Assembly: GCA_035507035.1 (NCBI GenBank)
Contig: DATJOJ010000055.1
Location: 3,866 to 67,865 of the forward strand
Length of the DNA stretch: 64,000 nt
Source of the DNA: DATJOJ01 sp035507035
GTDB taxonomy: Bacteria > Acidobacteriota > Terriglobia > Terriglobales > Acidobacteriaceae
Reading direction: 5' to 3'
Part shown: piece after piece, positions 8,177 through 15,231 of the stretch
How positions within the stretch are numbered: position 1 is the first letter of the stretch
Layout of the letters: the number at the start of each line of letters is the position of its first letter
Position numbers and translations under genes: made by a program
The notes under the pieces: model-generated
Told to the model about the DNA's origin: nothing
Database searches by the model: none
Seen by the model: only the letters and a program-made list of their open reading frames with translations

Positions 8177-8626
8177 CTATTGCGCAAAGTCTTTGAGGAC
8201 AGACGTGACCCAATCTCTAATCTGTTCCTCAGACCGGCCCATTGATTGAGCAATCCAAACGTCGTCGTGCAGAGTTCCTAATGCCTGAATCTCCTTTGCG
8301 TACTTTGAGCGGACCCAGAGCGATTCAAAGGCTTGAACGTGCCGAATCGGATCGTCACCATTTCGTAGAATCTCTCGTGCCGTTTCCTTCGCTACTCTGA
8401 GGGCAGCTTCTCCGATGGTGATCTGAGCCAAACCAAGCTCGTTCACCACTCGTGGGAGCACTTCTGCAACTTCAAAATAAGTTGGACGTTCGAGAATGGC
8501 CAAACGCAGTGTCGCTGGACCATCGAGACCTGCTTCTAGCGCATCCTGCGCAATCTGGGGCATGTCGGCAGAAGCGATAAGGTCTAATGCGAGTCTCGCC
8601 TCGATCTGTTCTCGATCAAATGCCAC
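8177..8626 (-). CDS. Hypothetical soluble alpha-helical protein
   Basis: 149 residues, no signal peptide and no membrane segment. It is rich in Ala, Glu and Leu and looks mostly helical. There is no motif I recognise. It lies between greB and the macro-domain gene on the same strand, with about 115 bp to the next gene. The codon pattern is regular and the frame has no competing long frame with real family features, so it is probably a true gene. Confidence 0.6.
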   Translation of the reverse strand: MAFDREQIEARLALDLIASADMPQIAQDALEAGLDGPATLRLAILERPTYFEVAEVLPRVVNELGLAQITIGEAALRVAKETAREILRNGDDPIRHVQAFESLWVRSKYAKEIQALGTLHDDVWIAQSMGRSEEQIRDWVTSVLKDFAQ

Positions 8627-8659
8627 GCCGCCATTTTAAGCTCGATGAGGGTTCGCTGG

Positions 8660-8707
8660 CGAAAGCGGGCGATAGCGCAAGCGTGCGCTTTTGCTTCGCC
8701 CGTTTGC
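8660..8707. repeat. Long imperfect hairpin
   Basis: CGAAAGCGGGCGA pairs almost perfectly with TCGCCCGTTTGCG, and nested AGCGCAAGC / GCGCTT arms fill the loop. It lies between greB (ending at 8919 on the minus strand) and the 149-residue gene. It could be the greB terminator or a REP-like element. No other convincing feature is visible in 8627-8918. Confidence 0.5.
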
Positions 8708-8918
8708 GGGGGGATGAGTCAAATCGCGATTGACGCGCCTACAGAGCAGATGGAGCCTGAGATAGCTTCCGGATTGCAGATTCTGAAAGTTGATGGCGAT
8801 AAGCGTATTTAGGAGGATGCAACTCATCTCCTGTCGCTTGCCAACGGCCGATAGCTCGCTATGACGGTCGTGGCTCTTTCGCCACGTGTGCCGTTCCGCC
8901 TCTTCTTCGTCAGGCGGA

Positions 8919-9521
8919 TTAGCGTCGGCGAGGGAGTCTCTTTGCCGAGGTCTCGGATCCAGGTGGTTCACGGAACGGCTCCACAGAAATGCGCTGGTAA
9001 CACACTTCCAGCACGGTCAGATACTCTGTACCGCCGGGAGCGTGAAGAACTACGCTGTCGCCCGCTGCCGACTTCATCAACGCGCGCCCCAGAGGTGACA
9101 CCCAACTGATGTGGTTGCGGTTGAGATCGACCTCGTCGGTGCCCACGATGCTGACGACTCGCTCCGCTCCCGCGGCATTTGCATAGCGCACGGTCGCTCC
9201 GAAGAATGCCCTCATCGCCGCCTGCCCCGCTCTGGGAGTTTCCGGGTCCACCACTTCCGCGGCTTCGATTCGCTTGGTGAGAAAGCGAATCCGTCCATCG
9301 ATCTGCCGCAGGCGCCGCTTGCCGTACCGATAGTCGGCGTTATCACTACGATCGCCGTTGCCGGCAGCCCACGCCACCACCTCCGCCACGGCAGGGCGTT
9401 CCCTGGTGAGCAAAAACCGATGCTCATCTTTGAGGCGCTGCAGCCCGCTCGGCGTTATGTAGTTCTTGCTTCGCGCCGCGGGCTCGTCCGGTTGTGGCTT
9501 TCTCGTAAACCCTTTCCGCAA
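8919..9521 (-). CDS. greB: Transcript cleavage factor GreB
   Basis: 200 residues. The N-terminal coiled coil carries the long GreB-type signature ERPAVAEVVAWAAGNGDRSD followed by NADYRYGKRRLRQIDGRI, then a C-terminal FKBP-like domain (ATVRY, GTDEVD, ISWVSPLGRALMK). GreB rescues backtracked RNA polymerase by stimulating cleavage of the RNA 3' end. The two acidic tip residues are Asp57 and Asp60; the second is usually Glu (GDRSEN). It has a Lys/Arg-rich 20-residue extension at each end. It follows pgk on the same strand. Confidence 0.9.
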   Translation of the reverse strand: MRKGFTRKPQPDEPAARSKNYITPSGLQRLKDEHRFLLTRERPAVAEVVAWAAGNGDRSDNADYRYGKRRLRQIDGRIRFLTKRIEAAEVVDPETPRAGQAAMRAFFGATVRYANAAGAERVVSIVGTDEVDLNRNHISWVSPLGRALMKSAAGDSVVLHAPGGTEYLTVLEVCYQRISVEPFREPPGSETSAKRLPRRR

Positions 9522-9670
9522 TCCTGTAGTCCTTTCAGCGCGAATCTAGTGGGTGCAGCAATGAACGGGGATGAACGCCGATAGAAGATACTGTAGGTCA
9601 TCCGCGTTCCTGCAGGTCCATCTGCGGCCCAACTGATTTTTTCACGTCTTCCAATCCCATGGATGGATGC

Positions 9671-9728
9671 CCGCACAACGCAAACCGTGTTGTGCGGAGC
9701 CCTCGCGCGGGCGGACAAGGCGTCCGCC
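9671..9728 (-). terminator. Two tandem hairpins downstream of pgk
   Basis: Hairpin 1 is GGCGGAC (9710-9716) with GTCCGCC (9722-9728), 5-nt loop. Hairpin 2 is CCGCACAAC (9671-9679) with GTTGTGCGG (9689-9697), 9-nt loop. Both stems are perfect and begin about 5 bp after the pgk stop. There is no T-run, so they may end transcription with help from Rho or protect the pgk mRNA 3' end. Confidence 0.55.
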
Positions 9729-9732
9729 ACAG

Positions 9733-10944
9733 TCACTTCTTGTCAGTCAGGGCTTCGACACCGGGAAGCTTCTTCCCTTCCAAAAATTCCAGAGAGGCGC
9801 CGCCGCCGGTGGAGATGTGGGTAATTTTGTCGGCGACGCCGGCAGCGTGGACGGCAGCGACGGAGTCTCCGCCGCCGACGATCGAAACCGCACCCACATT
9901 TTCGGCGACGGCGTGGGCGATTTTGAAAGTGCCTTTCGCAAAAGGCGAGACTTCGAAAACTCCCATGGGACCGTTCCAAACGATGGTGCGGGCGCGAGCA
10001 ATCTCGTCAGAAAACTCTTCGACGGTTTGCGGGCCGATATCGAGGCCCATCATGTTTGCGGGAATCGGCTGATTGCCGTTGACGGTGCGGGTAACGGCAT
10101 TGACGTCGATGCGGTCGGCGATCACGTGGTCCATCGGCAGGAGAAACTTTACGTTTTTGCTTTTCGCGTCGTGGAGAATCTGGCGGGCCAGGTCGAGTTT
10201 GTCGTCTTCCACGCGCGACTTGCCGACATTGAGTCCCTGAGCTTTTAAGAATGTATAGGCCATGGCACCGCCGATGATGAGCGAATCGACTTTGGTCATC
10301 AGGTGCTGGATAACGCCGATCTTGTCGCTGACTTTGGCGCCGCCAAGAATTGCGATGAACGGCTTCTCGGGATGATGGGTGGTGCGGCCGAGATATTCGA
10401 GCTCTTTCTCCATGAGCAGTCCGGCGGCGGACTTTTGAACAAACTTGGTGATGCCCACGGTGGAGGCGTGGGCGCGATGGGCGGTGCCGAAAGCGTCGTT
10501 GACGTAAAAGTCGGCGAGCTTGGCAAGTTGCTTGGAGAATTTTTCGTCGTTGGCTTCTTCTTCGGCGTGAAAACGAAGATTTTCGAGCAGAAGAGTTTGA
10601 CCTTTTTCGAGCTTGCCCGCCATTTCTTCGGCTTCAATGCCGACGCAATCAGGGCAGAAGCCAACGTTCTCGCCGCGAGCCAGTTCTTTATCGAGCATCA
10701 TGCGCAGACGCTCGGCGACGGGCTTGAGGCTCATGGCCGGATTGGGCTTGCCCTTGGGGCGGCCGAGGTGCGAGGCGAGAATGAGGCGCGCACCGTGGCG
10801 CAGAGCGTACTCGATGGTGGGCAGAGTCTCGCGGATGCGAGTATCGTCCATGACCCGGCCGTCTTCGAGCGGAACGTTGAAATCGACACGCATGAAAATG
10901 CGGTGGTCGTTTAAGGGAAGATCGCGAATGGAAAGTTTGGACAT
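9733..10944 (-). CDS. pgk: Phosphoglycerate kinase
   Basis: 403 residues, full length. It transfers the acyl phosphate of 1,3-bisphosphoglycerate to ADP. Visible motifs are RVDFNVPLEDGRVMDDTRI (3-PG site), LASHLGRPKG, the hinge and nucleotide-binding segment IVGGGDSVAAVH, and the C-terminal THISTGGGASLEFLEGK. All are standard. It lies 128 bp downstream of gap on the same strand, the classical gap-pgk order. The two are probably co-transcribed although a REP-like element lies between them. Confidence 0.98.
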   Translation of the reverse strand: MSKLSIRDLPLNDHRIFMRVDFNVPLEDGRVMDDTRIRETLPTIEYALRHGARLILASHLGRPKGKPNPAMSLKPVAERLRMMLDKELARGENVGFCPDCVGIEAEEMAGKLEKGQTLLLENLRFHAEEEANDEKFSKQLAKLADFYVNDAFGTAHRAHASTVGITKFVQKSAAGLLMEKELEYLGRTTHHPEKPFIAILGGAKVSDKIGVIQHLMTKVDSLIIGGAMAYTFLKAQGLNVGKSRVEDDKLDLARQILHDAKSKNVKFLLPMDHVIADRIDVNAVTRTVNGNQPIPANMMGLDIGPQTVEEFSDEIARARTIVWNGPMGVFEVSPFAKGTFKIAHAVAENVGAVSIVGGGDSVAAVHAAGVADKITHISTGGGASLEFLEGKKLPGVEALTDKK

Positions 10945-11010
10945 GGCTGGTTGTCCTTAATAAGGAAGGTCGCCCCGCACATTACTGCAATCGCGATTCA
11001 CGCGATTGCG

Positions 11011-11066
11011 CGCGGTGCCTCCCTCAGATCCTTGGTTCGTCAAACCGCGACTCACTTAGGATGACA
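11011..11066. repeat. REP-like element, degenerate copy
   Basis: The sequence CCTCCCTCAGATCCTTGGTTCG and, after a gap, CTCACTTAGGATGACAAA matches the better copies at 14369-14428 and 15168-15224. It fills the space between gap and pgk. Confidence 0.6.
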
Positions 11067-11072
11067 AATTCG

Positions 11073-12083
11073 TCACAGGCCTTTCTTGCCGATGTATTCG
11101 ATCAGGTCGCGCACACGGCAGGAGTAGCCCCACTCGTTGTCGTACCAGGAAATCACTTTGACCATGTTGCCGCCGACGACCATAGTACAGAGCGAATCGA
11201 CGATCGAAGAACGCGAGTCACCGCGGAAGTCGGCTGAAACCAGTTCGTGCTCTTCGTATCCGAGGTAGCCCTTCAGCGGTCCGTCTTCAGACGCTTTTTT
11301 GAGCGCAGCGTTGACTTCTTCTTTCGTAGTTTTCTTTTCGACCAGAGCGACAAGGTCGACGACCGAAACGTTGGGCGTGGGCACACGGACGGCAAATCCG
11401 TCGAGCTTGCCTGCCATGTCAGGAATCACGAGCTTCAGCGCCTTGGCGGCGCCGGTCGAGGTCGGAATCATGGAAAGCGCGGCGGCGCGGGCGCGGCGCA
11501 GATCCTTATGCGGGAAATCCAGGATGACCTGATCGTTGGTATAGGAATGGATCGTGGTCATGGTCCCGCTGACGATTTTGAAATTGTCGTGCACAACTTT
11601 TGTGATCGGCGCCAGGCAGTTGGTGGTGCAGGAAGCGTTCGAAATAATGTGGTGCTTGGCGGGGTCGTAGCTTTGGTGATTGACGCCGAGCACGAGAGTG
11701 ACGTCTTCATTCTTGGCGGGCGCGGAGATGATGACTTTTTTGACCGGACCGCGGAGGTGCTTCTTAGCATCATTGGCGTCGGTGAAGCGGCCGGTCGATT
11801 CGATGACAACCTGCGCGCCGACGGATTCCCAGGGAAGTTTGGCGGGATCTTTTTCGGCGAAAACTTTGAAGGTCTTGTTGTCGACAGTGATGCTGTCGGC
11901 CCCGGCGGAGACCTTATTGTGCAGGTTGCCGAGGACCGAGTCGTACTTCAAAAGGTGAGCGAGCGTTTTGGGATCGGTGAGATCGTTGACGGCGACGAAC
12001 TCGAGATTGGGATCGTTGAGCGAGGCGCGCAAGACGTTGCGTCCGATGCGTCCGAAACCGTTAATGCCAACTTTGATAGCCAT
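11073..12083 (-). CDS. gap: Glyceraldehyde-3-phosphate dehydrogenase
   Basis: 336 residues. The N-terminal Rossmann motif is INGFGRIGRN, Asp34 (VNDLTD) points to NAD preference, and the catalytic segment is SNASCTTNCLAPI with Cys152. The His partner and the sugar-phosphate sites follow (TTIHSYT, RRARAAALSMIPTSTGAAKA). It catalyses the oxidative phosphorylation step of glycolysis. It is the first gene of the minus-strand glycolytic run. Confidence 0.98.
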   Translation of the reverse strand: MAIKVGINGFGRIGRNVLRASLNDPNLEFVAVNDLTDPKTLAHLLKYDSVLGNLHNKVSAGADSITVDNKTFKVFAEKDPAKLPWESVGAQVVIESTGRFTDANDAKKHLRGPVKKVIISAPAKNEDVTLVLGVNHQSYDPAKHHIISNASCTTNCLAPITKVVHDNFKIVSGTMTTIHSYTNDQVILDFPHKDLRRARAAALSMIPTSTGAAKALKLVIPDMAGKLDGFAVRVPTPNVSVVDLVALVEKKTTKEEVNAALKKASEDGPLKGYLGYEEHELVSADFRGDSRSSIVDSLCTMVVGGNMVKVISWYDNEWGYSCRVRDLIEYIGKKGL

Positions 12084-12175
12084 GGCTTCTCCGTGCGAAT
12101 GAATACAGATGAGAAATATGTCGTGCCGGAAACTAAAAATGGTAGCAGGTTGGGCAAGGGGGCAGCAAATGGGGA

Positions 12176-12508
12176 ATGGCTCAGGACGATCAAGGCGCTT
12201 CCAAAATGGGATTAGGGGGATGGAAAGAGAAAATTCCAGCCCCCCTTTTCTTTCCTTGGCTGGCGTATGACAATGCGCAAATGGGTCCCTTTACCACGAT
12301 CTGGATCGTGTTCTTTTTGTTCTTCGGCACACTCGGCTGTAGTGTTGCCATTTTTCCACTGCAAGTTGCTCGGGCGATTGGAGCGCCGCGATCGATCAGC
12401 GAGAAGCGTAAACTTAGGCTTTTCTGGCGAGTCCTCGGCTGCGTAGCCTTGATGGGTAGCGTTTTTGAATTGGCGGCACTATTAACCGTGGGGCATGTGG
12501 TCAGGTGA
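12176..12508 (+). CDS. Small membrane protein of unknown function
   Basis: 110 residues (ATG 12176; ATG 12206 is an equally possible start, since AAGG lies about 9 nt before it). Two hydrophobic stretches look like transmembrane helices: TTIWIVFFLFFGTLGCSVAI and WRVLGCVALMGSVFELAALL. There is no known family motif. It is divergent from gap, and a second two-helix ORF follows 9 bp later, which suggests a small membrane-protein pair. Confidence 0.5.
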   Translation: MAQDDQGASKMGLGGWKEKIPAPLFFPWLAYDNAQMGPFTTIWIVFFLFFGTLGCSVAIFPLQVARAIGAPRSISEKRKLRLFWRVLGCVALMGSVFELAALLTVGHVVR

Positions 12509-12517
12509 GTTGGATAC

Positions 12518-12700
12518 ATGAAAGCAAAATGGATCCATGTATGCGTCTTAGCAGCCGGCCTTGTAGTTGCGCCGCTCCTTGGCAGTTGGTGCATACGGTC
12601 ATTTGGTCTTCAATGGCCAGGATCCCTGTTGATGACTCTTTGGTTTCTTTATGGAGCCTGGTTTCTTTTGAAATACGGCTTGTACCGACCAACATCCTAA
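12518..12700 (+). CDS. Two-helix membrane miniprotein
   Basis: 60 residues, with AGGTGA about 9 nt before the ATG. It has two clean transmembrane stretches (VCVLAAGLVVAPLLGSW and SLLMTLWFLYGAWFLL) separated by a short Trp-containing loop. It follows the 110-residue membrane protein with 9 bp between them and is probably co-transcribed. Function is unknown. Confidence 0.45.
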   Translation: MKAKWIHVCVLAAGLVVAPLLGSWCIRSFGLQWPGSLLMTLWFLYGAWFLLKYGLYRPTS

Positions 12701-12713
12701 CCGGACAAAGTGG

Positions 12714-13073
12714 TCAGCTCCTCTCTGGATCGATCTCGAGGTAGACATTCTTCTTGCTCCAGATGGGGAGACGGGCGAGCCAGTATTTCTTGTGGAGAAG
12801 GTGGCGGGCGGCAGGCCAGTCGGATTCAGGAAGTACTCGGGCGATGGCGGGAAAATCGGGGCCGGTGACTTTGCCGCGGATGGTGCAGGGGGCGATGCGA
12901 ACGTCAGGATTGTTACGGAGGCGCTTGGCTTTGCCAGAATCGCTGCGGGTCATCACATAGAGCTTGTCGTTCGATTCCGCGAACCAGATTGGAGTCGGAA
13001 CGGGAGCGCCGGATTTGCGAAAAGTAGTGAGCGAAAGGTATTTCTGGCCGGAGACGGAGGGAGGGATGGGCAT
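12714..13073 (-). CDS. PPOX-class flavin/F420-binding protein
   Basis: 119 residues from the ATG at 13073 (MPIPPSV); the open frame extends to 13133 but the extra 20 residues look like untranslated sequence. The split-barrel pattern YLSLTTFRKSGAPVPTPIWF, LYVMTRSDSGKAKRLRNN, VRIAPCTIRGKVTG matches the pyridoxamine-phosphate-oxidase-like PPOX proteins. Those bind FMN or F420 and reduce small substrates. The exact cofactor cannot be read here. Confidence 0.8.
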   Translation of the reverse strand: MPIPPSVSGQKYLSLTTFRKSGAPVPTPIWFAESNDKLYVMTRSDSGKAKRLRNNPDVRIAPCTIRGKVTGPDFPAIARVLPESDWPAARHLLHKKYWLARLPIWSKKNVYLEIDPERS

Positions 13074-13448
13074 GGCTTCTATTCTACGGCGTCCAGATAT
13101 CGGAGGGGATCTTTTGACGTGGTTGCGCCTCATCGGCGCGTAATCAAAGATGATTTCTCAACCGGGCACGAGTGAACTCGTGCACATCCCAAATTCGCGC
13201 CCTTATGTCGCGAAGAACGCTCCATGAGGAACGAGGTACTCCGGCACACCTAAACCTGCACGAGGGGAGGACGCTCGCGCCTAGGTTGCTTGTGTCCGCG
13301 GGCGAGGGCACACGCCTCACCCAGGCTGCGGAGCTGCGCTCCGCTGGACTGCCGAGGCGGCTGTCCCCACGTGACCTGTTCAGACCCGGCCTCACCCGCA
13401 CCTTGGCGCACATTGCCGGAGGGGCCTTACCTGTGTTACACAGCAGAC
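13074..13448. other. Divergent intergenic region with palindromes
   Basis: 375 bases between the PPOX gene and the P-loop kinase gene. It contains a hairpin at 13166-13183 (GCACGAGTGAACTCGTGC, perfect 7-8 bp arms) and a GCGGAG / CTCCGC hairpin near 13328-13345. Open frames across it (for example 13172-13624) show no family features and overlap the kinase in another frame. I see no gene. Confidence 0.5.
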
Positions 13449-14351
13449 ATGCGGAAATGGATGCGCGAGCGCTTAAAGCGCCGCAAAAAAGAGCCGGAGA
13501 AGCCTGGAGCAGAGGCGGCTCCAGCACCGTTGCAGCCGGCATTTTACGATACGCAAGCTCCGAGCGAGGCGGCGGAGAGCTTACCAATACAAACGGCCGA
13601 CCAGCCCGAGGCGGAACAGCCTGAACCCCAGGGGGTTGAGAGTCAGGCCGATTCGGCGGCATCACCGGCCACGGGCGGAAATGGCGACGCCGCGAAAAGG
13701 CGACGGCGTCGGAGTCGAGGCGGACGGGGACGGCGCAGGAGTGGACGTCCGGCGGGAGCGGTTCGAACTGAAAACCAGGGGGACGTGAGTCCGCAGCCTG
13801 TCGCGGAAGCGGCGTCGGCCGCGTCGGTTCAGGAACAGCCAGCGGCAGCTCCGGTTCAGATTCCGCAAGCGCCACCGAGGCCTCCGAAAGGAACGGTCGT
13901 GCTGGCGATTGGGCTGCCAGGGTCGGGCAAGAGCGCGTGGTTCAAGCGGCATAACATTACGCCGCTTTCGAGCGATCTGCTGCGAGCCATGCTGTTCGAC
14001 GATCCGACCGAACAGCGATTTCAGGATTTGATCTTCTCGAATTTGCGGTCGATGTTGAAGGCGCGGCTGATCGCGCGGCGTCCGATGAACTATGTGGACG
14101 CGACCAACCTGACGCCGCATGAACGCCATGGGTGGATCAAGCTGGCGAAAGATTTTGGGTATGAAGTGCAGGCGGTGTTTTTTGATGTGCCGGTGGATGT
14201 CTGCCTGGAGCGGAATCGCAAGCGGGAGCGCGTGGTTCCGGAAGACGTGATGCGGCGGATGGCGGGAAAGTTGAAGGCGCCGACGTTTGATGAGGGCTTT
14301 GCGAAGATCACAGTGGTGAGAGTGAAACAGAAGGAGTCGAGCGAGGGATAG
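13449..14351 (+). CDS. P-loop kinase (AAA_33 / polynucleotide-kinase-like) with Arg-rich N-terminus
   Basis: 300 residues from the ATG at 13449 (MRKWMRERLKRRKKE). Residues 1-135 are low complexity (Ala, Pro, Glu, Gln) with a very basic patch, RRRRRSRGGRGRRRSGR, which suggests nucleic-acid or ribosome binding. From about residue 148 a P-loop domain begins: Walker A GLPGSGKS (155-162), LSSDLLRAMLF, VDATNLTPHER and the lid Arg-rich segment LERNRKRERVVPEDVM. This order matches zeta-toxin or PNK-like kinases of the AAA_33 group. The substrate is unknown. It is not paired with an antitoxin-like gene, so a toxin role is not supported. Confidence 0.8.
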   Translation: MRKWMRERLKRRKKEPEKPGAEAAPAPLQPAFYDTQAPSEAAESLPIQTADQPEAEQPEPQGVESQADSAASPATGGNGDAAKRRRRRSRGGRGRRRSGRPAGAVRTENQGDVSPQPVAEAASAASVQEQPAAAPVQIPQAPPRPPKGTVVLAIGLPGSGKSAWFKRHNITPLSSDLLRAMLFDDPTEQRFQDLIFSNLRSMLKARLIARRPMNYVDATNLTPHERHGWIKLAKDFGYEVQAVFFDVPVDVCLERNRKRERVVPEDVMRRMAGKLKAPTFDEGFAKITVVRVKQKESSEG

Positions 14352-14368
14352 CTCGGTGCTTGCCCTCA

Positions 14369-14428
14369 CTTCGCACGGCTCTCGCAGGTTCTTCGCCGCG
14401 CAACATCAGCTTGCTCAGGATGACAATC
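14369..14428. repeat. REP-like element
   Basis: It contains TTCGCACGGCTCTCGCAGGT, TTCGCCGCGCAACATCAGC and TTGCTCAGGATGACAATC. It is a close match to the copy at 15168-15224 in the same orientation, and lies at the 3' ends of two convergent genes. Confidence 0.75.
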
Positions 14429-15035
14429 ATCTGAGATACGGCAGCAATTCTTTGAAGGCGGGCGAACCGGAAGAGCGAAGCAGTTCGTACATCATCATCT
14501 CGGTTGAGGAGATGACAGCACCGGCAGCACGCATCCTTTCTAATCCAATTTTCCAATTCCATTCGGTGCGGGAGCTCACGGCGTCGCTGCCGACGTGGAC
14601 GATATAGCCTTCCCGCAGCGCGGCCAGCGCAGTTTGCATAACACAGATGTGACTTTCCATACCGCACAGCAGAACCGTGTTGCGGTGGCCGGGCAGGCGT
14701 TTGAGCATGGAACAGAAAACGTCGCTGCCGAAGCAGGAGAAGATTTGCTTATCGATCGGATCCGAGCCTGGGATAAGAGAAGCGATTTCGGGAACGGTAC
14801 TGCCCAGTCCTTTCGAATATTGGACGGTGGCGATGTGAGGAATTTTCAGGATACCGGCCAGGCGGATGAGGAGCTGCGAATTCTTGACCAGCCGGTCTTT
14901 CTCGAAGATGGGCGGCAGAAGTTTTTCCTGGATATCAATAATGATGAGAGCGCAGCGTTCGGGATCGAGGGTTTGGCGGGCTACTTCGGCGGGATCGTTG
15001 CCGAGTTGAGTGACGCTGCCGAGGGTCGTAACCAT
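14427..15035 (-). CDS. Isochorismatase-family cysteine hydrolase
   Basis: 202 residues. The catalytic triad of the family is visible: Asp34 in IIIDIQEKLLP, Lys75 in VQYSKGLG and Cys131 in GMESHICVMQTA. The cis-peptide segment before the Cys (LLCGMESHICV) is typical. Members hydrolyse isochorismate, nicotinamide or related amides. The short form without extra domains resembles the YcaC-like and nicotinamidase-related groups, so the substrate stays open. It is alone on the minus strand between two REP-like elements. Confidence 0.88.
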   Translation of the reverse strand: MVTTLGSVTQLGNDPAEVARQTLDPERCALIIIDIQEKLLPPIFEKDRLVKNSQLLIRLAGILKIPHIATVQYSKGLGSTVPEIASLIPGSDPIDKQIFSCFGSDVFCSMLKRLPGHRNTVLLCGMESHICVMQTALAALREGYIVHVGSDAVSSRTEWNWKIGLERMRAAGAVISSTEMMMYELLRSSGSPAFKELLPYLR

Positions 15036-15167
15036 AGAATTATTCTCCTGGGGAAATCTTAAACCGTGGGGTCGGGGAAAGAATAGCTGGCTGCACTCCG
15101 GTCGCTGGACTTAAATAAGAAAGCGAGCAAAACGCGCGTGATTATGCTGTCGCAAGGAACCCGACAC

Positions 15168-15224
15168 CGTTCGCACGGCTCGCTCAGATCCTTCGCTGCG
15201 CAAGCGCTTGCTCAGGATGACAAC
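15168..15224. repeat. REP-like element, best copy
   Basis: It contains TTCGCACGGCTCGCTCAGAT, CCTTCGCTGCGCAAGCGCTT and GCTCAGGATGACAACTC. The core GCGCAAGCGC is self-complementary. Related copies lie at 11011-11066, 14369-14428 and, shortened, at 50777-50812. Confidence 0.8.
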
Positions 15225-15231
15225 TCAAGTT

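Noticed and set aside
8636..8971. 111-codon minus frame overlapping the greB end
   Set aside because: Composition like frame noise, overlaps a real gene, no start signal.
11247..12215. Long plus-strand open frame opposite gap (322 codons)
   Set aside because: Antisense shadow of a certain gene; low-complexity Asp/Gly/Val-rich translation.
13172..13624. 150-codon frame before the P-loop kinase
   Set aside because: It overlaps the kinase gene in another frame and has no domain features.
13449..14351. Zeta-type toxin of a toxin-antitoxin pair
   Set aside because: The P-loop kinase resembles such toxins in fold, but there is no adjacent small antitoxin gene and the long basic N-terminus is not typical.
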